DNA of 64,000 nucleotides from a bacterium (GTDB taxonomy: Bacteria; Hinthialibacterota; Hinthialibacteria; H5-UNCL2). Numbering within the stretch: the stretch's first letter is position 1; the number at the start of each line of letters is the position of its first letter. The stretch covers positions 744,001-808,000 of the forward strand of contig JABTUV010000001.1 in assembly GCA_015075175.1 (NCBI GenBank). The letters are read 5' to 3'. Below are positions 41,224-50,688 of the stretch, piece by piece. Made by a program: the position numbers and the translations under genes. The notes under the pieces are model-generated. The model ran no database searches. It was not told the origin of the DNA and saw only the letters and a program-made list of their open reading frames with translations.

Positions 41224-42393
41224 TTAATACGACCCCCGCGCCTCGGGGCGTTTTCCCGCGGGCGGAAGCGGCATGGGATTGTCGGTCGGCGGAATCGGCT
41301 TAGGGATGGTCTCCAGTATGGCGCTGGAGGAGACGCGGCGGGCCACCTCGTCGTAGCTGATGAGGCCGGCCGCGTAAAGCTCGCGCAGCCGGGCGTCCAT
41401 GGTGATCATACCTTCCTTGGTGCCCGTCTCCATCAGCGAGCGCGTCTGGTGCATTCGCCCCTCGCGGATGTGGGCGGCGACGCCATGCGTGCGCACCAGA
41501 ACCTCACAGGCGAGCACCCGCCCCTTGCCGTCCGCGCGCGGAATCAGCTGCTGCGCAAACACGCCCAACAAAACGAACGCCAACTGCACGCGAATCTGGT
41601 TTTGCTGGTGGGCGGGAAAGGTGTCCACGATGCGGTCGATGGCCTGGATCGCGTCGTTGGTGTGGAGCGTGGCGATCACGAGATGTCCCGTCTCCGCCGC
41701 CGTCAGCGCCGCCTGGATGGTCTCCTGGTCGCGCATTTCGCCGACCAGGATCACGTCCGGGTCCTGGCGCAGGACGTACTTGAGCGCGTTGGCGAACGAC
41801 AGCGTGTCGGCGTAAACCTCGCGCTGGTCGATGATGGCGCGCTTGTTGGTGTGAACGAACTCGATGGGATCCTCGACCGTGACGATTTGGCAGCGGCGGG
41901 TCTGGTTGATCAGGTCGATCATCGACGCCATGGTGGTCGTTTTGCCCGAGCCGGTGGGTCCGGTGAGCAGGATCAGCCCGTTGGGGCGCAGGGTGAGCGT
42001 CTTGAGAACGGGCGGCACGCCCAGCTGTTCCATGCTCGGGATGACGCGAGGAATCAGCCGGAACGCCGCCGACACGGCGCCCTTCTGATAATAGATGTTG
42101 GCGCGGAAGCGCAGGTCGCCGGTGACCGAGAGCGAGAAGTCCAGTTCGCGCTTGCGCTCGAACTGCTCCTGTTGGGTTTCGTTGAGAAGACTCCAGACCA
42201 AGCGGCGCGTGTCGGACGGAGCGAGCACGCGTCGCACCGCGGGGTAGAGGTCGCCGTTGAGGCGCACAATAGGCGGCGCCCCGGCGGTGAGGAGCAGGTC
42301 GCTGGCATCCATCCGCGCCGCATATTCGAACAGCGCCTTGATGTCCAGCGCCTCGTCCGGCGAAAGCATCGGCTCCGGGCGCGGCTCGCTCAT
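41224..42393 (-). CDS. pilT: PilT-family twitching motility ATPase
   Basis: This hexameric ATPase retracts type IV pili. The 389-residue product starts at ATG 42393 (MSEPRPEPMLSPDEALDIKA), overlapping the stop of the preceding gene by ATGA, with AAGGA nine bases upstream. Motifs are Walker A GPTGSGKTTT, Asp box TVEDPIEFVH, Walker B DPDVILVGEMRDQET, His box ETGHLVIATLHTND and the C-terminal IDRIVDTFPAHQQNQIR. The C-terminal tail is proline-rich (PKPIPPTDNPMPLPPAG) and longer than in PilT of Pseudomonas. It is paired with a second PilT-like ATPase upstream. The pilin-like genes of this window are at 47.8 and 51.3 kb. Confidence 0.9.
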   Translation of the reverse strand: MSEPRPEPMLSPDEALDIKALFEYAARMDASDLLLTAGAPPIVRLNGDLYPAVRRVLAPSDTRRLVWSLLNETQQEQFERKRELDFSLSVTGDLRFRANIYYQKGAVSAAFRLIPRVIPSMEQLGVPPVLKTLTLRPNGLILLTGPTGSGKTTTMASMIDLINQTRRCQIVTVEDPIEFVHTNKRAIIDQREVYADTLSFANALKYVLRQDPDVILVGEMRDQETIQAALTAAETGHLVIATLHTNDAIQAIDRIVDTFPAHQQNQIRVQLAFVLLGVFAQQLIPRADGKGRVLACEVLVRTHGVAAHIREGRMHQTRSLMETGTKEGMITMDARLRELYAAGLISYDEVARRVSSSAILETIPKPIPPTDNPMPLPPAGKRPEARGSY

Positions 42394-43535
42394 GGCTGGT
42401 CGTCCTTCTCCCACCTGGGCTTCTCCGTGCGCATGTCGATGGACTCGATGCCCGTGTACATCCCCTGCATATTAAGACGGAACTCCTCCAAGTTTGGTGC
42501 AATTCTCTCCGCCACGTCCTGACGAATTCGTCCCGTCCGGCAGAGTTGCACCAGCGACTGGTTCATGGTGCACATGCCGAAATCGGCGCCGCGCTTCATC
42601 AAGTCATAGATCTCCACCAGGCGGTTTTCGGCGATGGCCTTGCGCACGGAGGGGGTAGAGAGGAGGATTTCCACCGCGGGCACGCGGCCGGGCTTGTCGC
42701 GTCGGGGCAAGAGCCTCATCGACACAAGCCCGACCAGGGTAGTCGCCAGGTCGTTCTGGGCCTGCCCGCGCGCCTCGGGGGGAAAGTAATTGAGAATCCG
42801 GTCGATGGATTGCACCACGTTGGCGGTGTGCAGCGTGGTCAGGACCAAGTGGCCGGTCAGGGCCGCGGAGAGCGCCGTCTCCATGGTGTCCCGGTCGCGC
42901 ATCTCCCCGATCATGATCACGTCCGGGCTTTGTCGCACCACGTGCCGCAGAGCGGAAGCGAACGACTCCGTGTCGTAGCCCACCTGCCGCTGATGCACCA
43001 GGCAGCCGATCTCCTCGTGCACGAACTCGATGGGGTCCTCGATGGTGACGATGTGCCCGCGGCGGGTGCGATTGATCTCGTGGATCAGCGCCGCCAGGGT
43101 GGTGGACTTGCCGCAGCCGGTCGGCCCCACTACGAGAATCAGGCCGGCCTGGGCGCGCACCATGTGAAGGATGGCGTCAGGCAGGTTGAGGGTGCCAAAC
43201 TCGACCGCGCCGGCGGGGATGAGCCGCGCGACCATGCCCAGCGCGCCCTGGTGGAGAAAGAGATTGATGCGAAAGCGCCCCACCCCGCGCAACGTGTAGG
43301 CGAAGTCCAGGTCGGCGGTCTTCCGGAAGCGTTCCGCCGCAACGGGCGTGAGAATGGCGTCCAGGTAGGCGCGGAAGTCGGCGTCGCTGGGCGCGGGCAG
43401 CTCGGTGCGTACGATCTCGCCGTTGACGCGATAGGCGGGCGGCGAATCCGAGCGCAAGTACAGGTCGGACGCCTGCCGTTCGACCATGGCGGCAAGGTAG
43501 GCGTCGATGGCGGCTCGGGTAAGCGGTTCAGACAT
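42390..43535 (-). CDS. PilT/PilU-type ATPase, second copy
   Basis: The 381-residue product has Walker A GPTGCGKSTT, TIEDPIEFVHEEI, PDVIMIGEMRDRDTM, TGHLVLTTLHTANV and IDRILNYFPPEARGQAQ. The N-terminal PAS-like domain (ASDLYLRSDSPPAYRVNGEI) is normal. The Cys in Walker A replaces Ser; Lys and Ser/Thr are kept, so ATP binding should remain. A pair of PilT-like ATPases with overlapping frames is the usual pilT-pilU arrangement, in which PilU supports PilT retraction; by position this one would be PilU. It is the first gene of the pair; its start has no strong SD. Confidence 0.85.
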   Translation of the reverse strand: MSEPLTRAAIDAYLAAMVERQASDLYLRSDSPPAYRVNGEIVRTELPAPSDADFRAYLDAILTPVAAERFRKTADLDFAYTLRGVGRFRINLFLHQGALGMVARLIPAGAVEFGTLNLPDAILHMVRAQAGLILVVGPTGCGKSTTLAALIHEINRTRRGHIVTIEDPIEFVHEEIGCLVHQRQVGYDTESFASALRHVVRQSPDVIMIGEMRDRDTMETALSAALTGHLVLTTLHTANVVQSIDRILNYFPPEARGQAQNDLATTLVGLVSMRLLPRRDKPGRVPAVEILLSTPSVRKAIAENRLVEIYDLMKRGADFGMCTMNQSLVQLCRTGRIRQDVAERIAPNLEEFRLNMQGMYTGIESIDMRTEKPRWEKDDQP

Positions 43536-43700
43536 GGCAGTCCATTTCTCAATCTACTCCACTCGGGTTGGGCGCGAGTATAAGGCATGGCGTTGGGAAA
43601 TACCAGCGGTTCGCCGACCGGCGCGCAGTTGCAGGTCGCAAGGACACGTCGGTGCTTACGACTGCGCTCGCAAGCGCACGTGCGGCGGGAATCGGTGGGT

Positions 43701-43721
43701 GTGGGGCGCCCCGCGCCCCAC
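43701..43721. other. GC hairpin after the unknown gene
   Basis: GTGGGGCG and CGCCCCAC form a perfect eight-pair stem with a five-base loop, 16 bases past the stop of the minus-strand gene at 43737. It has no U tract, so it is at most a weak terminator or processing site. Confidence 0.4.
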
Positions 43722-43736
43722 CGGAGAAGGTGATCT

Positions 43737-44747
43737 CTACCGCTTCACACCCAGATGTTCGAGCACGTCTCGAACAATGAAGTCGAACATCGGCATCTCG
43801 TCGCAGAACTTGACCGTCAAGTTCAAGGGGACCACCAAGGGTTCGAGCACGCGGGCGGCGTGGATTTCCGATATGGTAATCAAGTCGGGCCACAATTCCG
43901 CTCTGTCCAAGAGGTGCAGCATGGCCTGGCGGGCGTCGGTGGGATCGGGCGAGGCCGGAAAAACCTCCGTGCCCACAATGAAGCCCGTGGTAGGACAGGT
44001 GACGAGCAGGCCCCACGCGTAGCGATAACGCTCGCCCTCGGGTTCCACGACCGGCGCGACGAATAATCCAACTTCCCAAGTACCGCGCCGCTGCCGGTTG
44101 GAGCGGCGCAGGCGCTGCACCAGAACCTCATCGACCGTACCCGTCGGAAAGCCATGCCACTCGTCCGGATCTTCCCAGGCATGGCGCCACGGCGCCCCGG
44201 AAGAGCTCTCCGCGCATGAAAACACGAGGACCGACGAGTCCGGCCCTTCGCCGTAGGGATGGGGCTCCTCCCGCATGTGGTCGAGGGCGTCCAACAAGAC
44301 GGGCAGGGCGGTCAGGAGATAATCGCGATAGCGGTCCGGCATCGGATCGGGATAATAACCCGGCTCCATGACGGACAGGATGGGATAGTTGCCCCCGCGG
44401 AACGAGAGGCCCAGTTGTTCCAGCCGCTCCCGTTGTCGGGCGGGAACCTCCTTTTTGGAACCGAACCACACGTGCAGGCAGGAAAGCAGGCTGTGCGTGA
44501 GCTGGGCTGCCTCGTCGGAGGGCGCGGTCAAGAGCCTGCCAAAGGTGCAGAGGCCGGCTGAACCCAGATGGACCAGGAGGCGTCCCCTGCGGCCGTCGCC
44601 CGAGACGGAGCAGTAGTTGACCTCGCCGCTCTGCGGATCGCGCACGCCGACGACCTGGGATTCTTCAATCCACTGCCAGGGCGCGAGCGCGCGGAACCGG
44701 GCCACGCCGTCGTAGAGTTCCCGCCAGGCGTGCAGTGATTCTGTCAT
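43737..44747 (-). CDS. Unknown protein, possibly DUF6930/DUF7309-like
   Basis: I cannot name a function. The 336-residue product has no signal peptide or membrane helix. It begins MTESLHAWRELYDGVARFRA; the first part (VVGVRDPQSGEVNYCSVSG, RRGRLLVHLGSAG) and the last part (LWPDLITISEIHAARVLEPL, LNLTVKFCDEMPMFDFIVRD) resemble proteins annotated with DUF7309 and DUF6930 domains, which often occur with SEC-C proteins; this is a recollection of pattern, not a search. The middle has YGEGPDSSVLVFSCAESSSG. It is single, between pilU and the oxidoreductase gene, which is on the same strand 143 bases upstream. Codon use looks like that of its neighbours. Confidence 0.55.
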   Translation of the reverse strand: MTESLHAWRELYDGVARFRALAPWQWIEESQVVGVRDPQSGEVNYCSVSGDGRRGRLLVHLGSAGLCTFGRLLTAPSDEAAQLTHSLLSCLHVWFGSKKEVPARQRERLEQLGLSFRGGNYPILSVMEPGYYPDPMPDRYRDYLLTALPVLLDALDHMREEPHPYGEGPDSSVLVFSCAESSSGAPWRHAWEDPDEWHGFPTGTVDEVLVQRLRRSNRQRRGTWEVGLFVAPVVEPEGERYRYAWGLLVTCPTTGFIVGTEVFPASPDPTDARQAMLHLLDRAELWPDLITISEIHAARVLEPLVVPLNLTVKFCDEMPMFDFIVRDVLEHLGVKR

Positions 44748-44890
44748 GAATTGGAACCCCCCGGGTATGCTGAACCAGCAGGTTACAGAAAACCGTCGCC
44801 AGGGGCAATCCCCACATGCGAGCGCAATTCGGTTGGCCCGACGCGCCCAGCCGTGGCATCAGCCGAACCGCTGGGAGACCGCAACCGCGC

Positions 44891-46165
44891 CTATCCCCGC
44901 TCTTTCAACTGCGGAACCTTGAGCCGCTCCCCCTCCTTCAGCGCGGACTGGTGCGCGACGATGCCCGGCACGGTCATCGCCAGCGCCTCAGTCAAGTTCA
45001 CCGCCGGCTCGCGGTCCTCCAGCAGGGCGTTGATGAACTCGGCGGAGATGAACACGGCGGAGCCGCCGTGGCCGGAACCGTGGCGCATCGCTTCGGGAAC
45101 CATCTCCGCCGTCTTCCAGTATTGGGGAACCTCGATGAGTTGGGTGTCGGGTTCTTCACGGGCGGTCCGCTCTTTGCGTGCGATCTTCTCGTACATGCCA
45201 GCCTTGGGCATGAAGAGCGAGACCTTGTCGCCGTACCACTGCGCGCGCTCGCCGCTATCGGCGACCAGCCAGAAGACGTTGCAGCGCAACACGTGTCCCT
45301 GGTTGGTCTTCATCAGGGCGGTTTCGTTCCAGTAGGGATTGCCGTAGGTGTTGTCGGCCACCCAGGGATGGGCGGGGCCTGCGCCCCAGTCGTAACAGGT
45401 GACTTCCGTCAGGCGTTCGCCGGTCACGCCGACCACGAACGCGAGACAGTGCGTGGGATAGTGCATGGGAGGCAAGCCCCAGCGCCACGAGTGGGTTCCG
45501 TCCGGATTGTAGAAGCGGGAGCTCCTGTCCTCTGCCAGCCGCGTAAGATCCCCTCGATCGTGGTAGTACTCCGCCTCCGTGTAATAGAGCTCGCCGAAGC
45601 CGCCGGCCTGGTACAGATTGCGCGCGAAGATGGCTTCCTGGCGATAGTAGCTGGATTCCGCCATCATGTAGCGCAGGCCGGTCTTGCGCTTGACCTCCAG
45701 CAGTTCCTCCGCTTCTTCCAGCGTCACGCAGGCCGGGCAGGCGGAGACGACGTGCCAGCCGCGTTCCATGCACATCCGGGTGTGTTTCACGTGATCGAGC
45801 GCGCCAGAGAAGACCGCCACGGCGTCGATGTCCCGGGCCTGCTTGAGCATCGTCTCCAGCGAGTCGTACACCGTGTCGCAGCGGTAGGCGTCGCGGAGCA
45901 CCTTGCGCCGCTCGGGTCGCAGGTCGGTCACCCCGGTCACCTTGCAGTTGGGATGCTCGTGCCAATGGAAGCTTGCGCCGAATCCGCCCCCGACTACCCC
46001 GAGACGGACTTGCCGCCCGCTTTCCGAGGGATAGGCCCGCCCCGCCTGAGTCAAGAGGCCGGCGGCGGAGAGCGCGGTCGCCGCGCCCGTCCATTGCAGG
46101 AAGGTGCGCCGCGCCACGCCGCCGCGAAGTGGATCGACGGGATGGGTTTCGTGGCTTTCGTGCAT
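44891..46165 (-). CDS. Tat-exported Gfo/Idh/MocA-family oxidoreductase
   Basis: The 424-residue product has a twin-arginine signal (ARRTFLQWTGAATALSAAGL). The Rossmann motif LGVVGGGFGASFHWHEHPN is followed by NAD-fold elements (CKVTGVTDLRPERRKVLRDA, AVAVFSGALDHVKHTRMCME) and the substrate domain (AEYYHDRGDLTRLAEDRSSR, PPMHYPTHCLAFVVGVTGER). Such secreted family members are very common in Planctomycetota and related phyla and act on glycans or sugar derivatives, with a tightly bound cofactor when exported by Tat. In the MocA motif the usual EKP is replaced by PACVT, so the cofactor use may be changed. It lies 92 bases downstream of the broken cytochrome gene on the same strand; the two may be one unit. 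Confidence 0.85.
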   Translation of the reverse strand: MHESHETHPVDPLRGGVARRTFLQWTGAATALSAAGLLTQAGRAYPSESGRQVRLGVVGGGFGASFHWHEHPNCKVTGVTDLRPERRKVLRDAYRCDTVYDSLETMLKQARDIDAVAVFSGALDHVKHTRMCMERGWHVVSACPACVTLEEAEELLEVKRKTGLRYMMAESSYYRQEAIFARNLYQAGGFGELYYTEAEYYHDRGDLTRLAEDRSSRFYNPDGTHSWRWGLPPMHYPTHCLAFVVGVTGERLTEVTCYDWGAGPAHPWVADNTYGNPYWNETALMKTNQGHVLRCNVFWLVADSGERAQWYGDKVSLFMPKAGMYEKIARKERTAREEPDTQLIEVPQYWKTAEMVPEAMRHGSGHGGSAVFISAEFINALLEDREPAVNLTEALAMTVPGIVAHQSALKEGERLKVPQLKERG

Positions 46166-46256
46166 GGTTTTGACGCGCCTCCCAAAACAACGTAACCGTT
46201 GCGGCGCGCCCGGAACAGGCCCGCCGCAACGGTTGGAATAGATGAAACGAATCGTC

Positions 46257-47627
46257 CTACAACGCCCGCATGAAGGCTACCAGGTCGGCCTTCTCCTGGT
46301 CCGTCAGCTTCAGCTCCTGGATCAGGTTGAAGAACTCCACCGTGTCCTCCAGCGTCAGGAGCCGGCCGTCGTGCATGTATGGGGGGGAGTCCTTGATCCC
46401 GCGCAGCGGGAAGGTCTTGATGGGCCCGTCCGCGGAGGCCATGCGCCCGTTGATCATCTTGGGCGAAAAGAACCGCTCCGCCTTGAGGTTGTGCATCAGG
46501 TTGTCGGTGTAATAGGGCGGGACGTGGCAGACGGCGCACTGCGCCTTGCCGAAGAAGACCTCCTGGCCCCGCAGCTCCTCTGCGGTCGCCTTCCTGGGGT
46601 CCAGCTTGCCGTAGATGTTAAGCTTGGGCGCGGGCGGGAAGTCCAGCAGCGCCTGAAACTCCGCCATGAAGTGGACCTGGCTGCCCCGCTCCAGAATGTT
46701 GACCCCCTTTTTGGTCGCGATGACCGGATCGCCGTCGAAGTAGGCGGCCCGCTGCTCGAACTCGGTGAAATCCTCGATGGACTTCAGCGCCCGCTGTGAC
46801 CGAACAGCCGCTGCGTTGACGCCCGCAACGACGGCGTATCAACCGATCCGGGCTCCTGCGGCGGATGTCGCCCACCAGGTGCGTGGCGGCGTTGCTGTGG
46901 CCGTTGGCGTGGCAGTCGAAGCAGGTCACGCCCCGGCTCGGCCGCTCCGAGCGCCGATCCTCCGTCTGATTGAACTGCTGCTGCGACGGCGTCACCAAGA
47001 GACGCAGGCCCTCAACTGTTTGGATTGAGAATCCCGTTGAAGAAACCGTAATAGTTGTCGATGGTGACCGAAGCTTCCCTGCGCCGTCGCCAGGTCCGGG
47101 CCAGGTCGTCAGGTAGATCGGCGCCGGGAGCTCAGGCAGGAAGTGGTCGGGCAGATCGTAATCGAATCAAAGCGCGTCAGATCGCGCCCCTCCTGTGATG
47201 ATTTCGTCAATGTGGAGCTAGGAAGAGCATCCCGCCCTCGGGATGGTTGGGATGCGGCAGGGGATAGAATCCGGCCAGCCAGTGGTCGCCTGCGCGGACC
47301 TGCTCCGGGGTCATTTCGGCGAGGGCTGCAGGTCATGCCCGCGGACAACGACGCGCACGCCCTCTTGCAGCCTTTCCTTAGACATGGTTACGCCCGCCGC
47401 CGGTCGGTTGGAAGGTCGTACCGCGCCTCAAGAGGTCCAGTTGGCGTTTCATCCGTCGGCCTTGGCGCCCATGCGCACGCCATGACCGGTCAAGCTCTCC
47501 TGGACGGCGACCGGGCGTAACTGGTGAGGCGTTTGTCCGGCGGCGCCTGTGCGCATAGCAAGACCGGCAGTGTCGCAAAGGCGAACCCGAGGACGAGCAA
47601 CGGCAGTTTGGGCAGGGTACGTTTCAT
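46257..47627 (-). pseudogene. Dihaem cytochrome c peroxidase-like gene, heavily frameshifted
   Basis: Start ATG 47627 (MKRTLPKLPLLVLGFAFATL, a signal peptide) has GAGGAGG eight bases upstream. The first half is visible only as fragments in different frames (LTGHGVRMGAKADG, LQEGVRVVVRGHDLQPSP, FDYDLPDHFLPELPAPIYLT, EGLRLLVTPSQQQFNQTEDR). From there GVTCFDCHANGHSNAATHLV has the first haem motif, and after another break the end is continuous: FFGKAQCAVCHVPPYYTDNL with the second haem motif, FPLRGIKDSPPYMHDGRLLT and the C-terminal LVAFMRAL. The family is the MauG/cytochrome c peroxidase group. At least six indels are needed to restore it, more than in any other gene here. A region of poor consensus is more likely than true decay, because the conserved residues between indels are unchanged. 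Confidence 0.7.
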
Positions 47628-47849
47628 CGATGGCATCCTCCTCTTAAGTTGACATGATGGGACCGCGGAGCGCGGCGCGGAGGGAACATCGGTCGCGGGC
47701 CACGGAGCCGTCCAAGCCAGGACAGCCATGAGACGGATTTCACCCGTGGAATTGACGTGGATCCCGGCGCCGCCTGGACGCGGGTCCTGACGGTTTCACG
47801 ATACAGGGAAACGGAAGCACGATCAAGAAGATTCGTAGCAAGCGTCCGT

Positions 47850-48527
47850 TCAGGGGAAGCTGAGGCCGCTGGGGAAGCGTACCACGTTGCCCGGGCTGGT
47901 CAGGCCGTTGGTGGGATCGTAGCGGTTGTAGATGCTCCAGCGGGAACGCACCAGCACGCTCCCGTCGCGGTTGAGCACGCGATGCGTCAGGTCGGGGCCC
48001 ACGCTGTAGAGGACGTACACCGTGGGAACCATGGCGGGATCGCCCTCCTCGTAATCCGGCGCCGTCCCGTACATGGTACCGTTGGCGTCGACCGGCATGC
48101 GCACCTTCTTGATCTCGGAGAACACGCCGGCGGCGTCAAAACCATATCCGCAGCGTTCGTAGTAGAGCAGGGGATTGCCCTGGTTGCCGGCTTCCTTCTG
48201 CGCCAGAAGGAAGGGGTCGTAAAGGCCGCGCGTCAGGTAGGGGATGGGGGACGTCAGGCCGCCGGGCGAAGTACGGCCGGGCGGGGCGCTCAGGGGCATC
48301 TGCCACTCGACGCCGCCCTTGTCCTGTACGTAGGGATAGTCGCCCTGCTCGGCCGCGTAGGCTTCCAGCGCCGTCGCCAGGGTGCGCAGGTCCGCTTGGG
48401 CGCGAGCGACCTTGGCGCGGATTTGCGCATGCAGAAAGTTGGGCACGGCGATCGCGGTCAGAATCGAGATGATACCTACCACAACCAGGAGTTCGATGAG
48501 GGTGAAGGCGCGACGAGAGTAGTGCAT
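47850..48527 (-). CDS. Type IV pilin-like (pseudopilin) protein
   Basis: The 225-residue product starts at ATG 48527 (MHYSRRAFTLIELLVVVGII). RRA|FTLIELL is the prepilin peptidase cleavage and methylation site, followed by the long helix (SILTAIAVPNFLHAQIRAKV). The globular part is beta-rich with DANGTMYGTAPDYEEGDP and ends YDPTNGLTSPGNVVRFP, a form of pseudopilin common in Hydrogenedentota and Sumerlaeota. The prepilin would be processed by PilD/GspO, and could belong to the type II secretion or pilus system powered by the PilT ATPases. It is divergent from pyrG. The 210 bases between it and the cytochrome gene hold nothing I recognise. Confidence 0.85.
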   Translation of the reverse strand: MHYSRRAFTLIELLVVVGIISILTAIAVPNFLHAQIRAKVARAQADLRTLATALEAYAAEQGDYPYVQDKGGVEWQMPLSAPPGRTSPGGLTSPIPYLTRGLYDPFLLAQKEAGNQGNPLLYYERCGYGFDAAGVFSEIKKVRMPVDANGTMYGTAPDYEEGDPAMVPTVYVLYSVGPDLTHRVLNRDGSVLVRSRWSIYNRYDPTNGLTSPGNVVRFPSGLSFP

Positions 48528-48590
48528 GGTTGAGTATAACCATGATAATGAGACTCTTCCAGGCGTTTCTTGCCGACGGACGCGGCGTGC

Positions 48591-48765
48591 TGTCATTTCG
48601 ACCGAAGGGAGGAATCTCTCCTAGGGTCCTGCGGCCGTTGAGAAGGGGCATAAGATTTCTCCCTTCGGTCGAAATGACAGTTTGATCGGAATGTCAGTTT
48701 GGTCGGAATGACAGTTTGATCGGAATGACAGTTTGGTCGAAATGACAGTTCGGTCGAAGAGACAG
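48591..48765. repeat. TCATTTCGACCGAAGG hairpin with right-hand 17-base tandem array
   Basis: CTGTCATTTCGACCGAAGGG starts at 48590 and its complement ends at 48680. Five 17-base units (TTTGATCGGAATGTCAG, TTTGGTCGGAATGACAG and variants) follow to 48765, each a copy of the outer arm. The remaining intergenic sequence to 49052 holds a TTGACT at 48903-48908 with only a weak -10 after it. Confidence 0.85.
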
Positions 48766-49052
48766 TCGTATGCCCTTTGGGACGAAATGACAACCGGACC
48801 AGGGGCCGCCTAGACGGGTTCGTGACTGCGACTCGGGCGCAACAACCAGACGAGACCGTACATCTTGTGGTCTATGTTCAGCAGGTCCGCAACATTTTTG
48901 GTTTGACTCTCACTCCGACTTTGCTACCGTGAAATCCCGGGGCGAATCCGGGGATCACGCACCCATCCAACCTTACCCGAATACGCGCGGAGCCTCGGAC
49001 CCGGACCCACGGTAGTGCTCCCGATCCAACTCTGCGGTCAAAGGTGTTTGCC

Positions 49053-50678
49053 ATGCCCGAAGACGCGCGCGAAACCCGATACGTGTTTGTCACCGGCGGG
49101 GTATGCTCCTCGCTGGGCAAAGGAGTAGCCGCCGCCTCGCTGGGGTGCCTCCTGGAGAGCCGCGGCTACAAGGTCGCCTTGCAGAAGTTCGATCCCTACA
49201 TCAACGTCGATCCCGGAACCATGTCGCCCTATCAGCACGGCGAAGTCTACGTCACCGACGACGGCGCGGAAACCGACTTGGACTTGGGATATTACGAGCG
49301 TTTCACCAACTCGGTCGTCACCCGGCTCAACAGCGTCTCTACGGGGCAGGTTTACGACGCGGTGATCAAGCGCGAGCGACGCGGCGGCTACCTGGGCAAG
49401 ACGGTACAGGTGATCCCCCACATCACCGACGAGATCAAGCGCCGCATCGTCGAACTCTCCGAGTACTCGAAGGCCGACATCCAGATCATCGAGATCGGGG
49501 GGACGGTCGGCGACATCGAGGGCGTGCCCTTCCTGGAGGCGATCCGGCAGATGGCGCTGGAGGTGGGACGGGCGCGCGCGCTGTTCATTCATCTCACGCT
49601 CATCCCGCTGGTCGGCGGGGCCAACGAGCTCAAGACCAAGCCCACCCAGCACAGCGTGATGAAACTGCGCGAGATCGGTATTTCCCCCGACATCCTCCTG
49701 TGCCGCGTGCCCCGCCGCATGTCCAAGGAGATGCGCGACAAGATCGCCCTCTTCTGCAACGTCCAACCCGACTCGGTCGTGAATGCGCTCGACATCAAGT
49801 CCACGGTTTACGAAATCCCGCTCATGTACCAGAAGGAGGGCCTGGATGAGCTGGTACTGTCCAAGTTCGGCCTTCCCGCCGCCGACCGGGACCTGGCCTC
49901 CTGGCGCAAGGTGGTGGACATCATCACGACTTCGACCCGCCACGTGCGCATCGGGGTCGTGGGCAAGTACATCAAGCTGCAGGACTCCTACCGCAGCATC
50001 TACGACGGGCTGATCCACGGGGGCGTGGCCAATCGCGTGCACGTGGACATTGTCAAGATTTTCTCCGAGGACCTGGAGGAAAAGGGCAAGGTGCGGCGGC
50101 TGGCCAACCTGGATGGGATTCTCGTGCCCTGGGGCTTCGGCAAGCGGGGCACCGAAGGCAAGATCGCCGCCATCAGCTACGCGCGCAAGAACAAGCTTCC
50201 CTTCTTCGGCATCTGCCTGGGGATGCAATTGTCGGTCGCCGAGTTCGCCCGCAACGCCTGCAAACTCAAGGGCGCCAATAGTACTGAATTGGACCCCAAC
50301 ACCCCCCATCCCGTGATCTGCCTGATGGAGGAGCAGAAGGCCATCGTGGACAAGGGCGGGACCATGCGTCTGGGGGCGTATCCGTGCGTCCTGGAGCCGG
50401 ACAGCCTGGTCGGGCTGGCCTACGGTGCTCGTGAGATCTCCGAACGGCATCGGCATCGCTACGAGTTCAACAACGCCTATCGGGACGTGATGGAGGCGGC
50501 CGGCATGCGCTTTTCGGGAACGTCCCCCAACGGCGAGCTGGTGGAAATCATCGAGCTGGTGGACCATCCGTGGTTCGTGGCCTGCCAATTCCATCCGGAG
50601 CTGAAGTCGCGCCCGCGCAATCCGCATCCCCTGTTCCGCGAGTTCATCCGCGCCGCGACCGAGCACGCGGGGGACTAG
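49053..50678 (+). CDS. pyrG: CTP synthase
   Basis: CTP synthase makes CTP from UTP, ATP and glutamine. The 541-residue product has the synthetase domain (RYVFVTGGVCSSLGKGVAAA, KFDPYINVDPGTMSPYQHGE, DDGAETDLDLGYYERF) and a class I amidotransferase domain with the nucleophile in FFGICLGMQLSV and the histidine in FVACQFHPELKS. ATG 49053 is taken as start because AAAGGTG lies seven bases upstream; a GTG nine bases earlier is in frame but too close to it. All catalytic regions are intact. A PAS-like gene follows 10 bases later on the same strand. Confidence 0.96.
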   Translation: MPEDARETRYVFVTGGVCSSLGKGVAAASLGCLLESRGYKVALQKFDPYINVDPGTMSPYQHGEVYVTDDGAETDLDLGYYERFTNSVVTRLNSVSTGQVYDAVIKRERRGGYLGKTVQVIPHITDEIKRRIVELSEYSKADIQIIEIGGTVGDIEGVPFLEAIRQMALEVGRARALFIHLTLIPLVGGANELKTKPTQHSVMKLREIGISPDILLCRVPRRMSKEMRDKIALFCNVQPDSVVNALDIKSTVYEIPLMYQKEGLDELVLSKFGLPAADRDLASWRKVVDIITTSTRHVRIGVVGKYIKLQDSYRSIYDGLIHGGVANRVHVDIVKIFSEDLEEKGKVRRLANLDGILVPWGFGKRGTEGKIAAISYARKNKLPFFGICLGMQLSVAEFARNACKLKGANSTELDPNTPHPVICLMEEQKAIVDKGGTMRLGAYPCVLEPDSLVGLAYGAREISERHRHRYEFNNAYRDVMEAAGMRFSGTSPNGELVEIIELVDHPWFVACQFHPELKSRPRNPHPLFREFIRAATEHAGD

Positions 50679-50688
50679 GCGGGAGACC

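Noticed and set aside
43701-43721. Rho-independent terminator
   Set aside because: The hairpin is strong but no U tract follows in either direction.
48663-48765. Array of 17-base units that resembles a CRISPR array
   Set aside because: The units are contiguous without spacers, vary among themselves, and derive from the arm of the adjoining hairpin; no cas genes are in the window.
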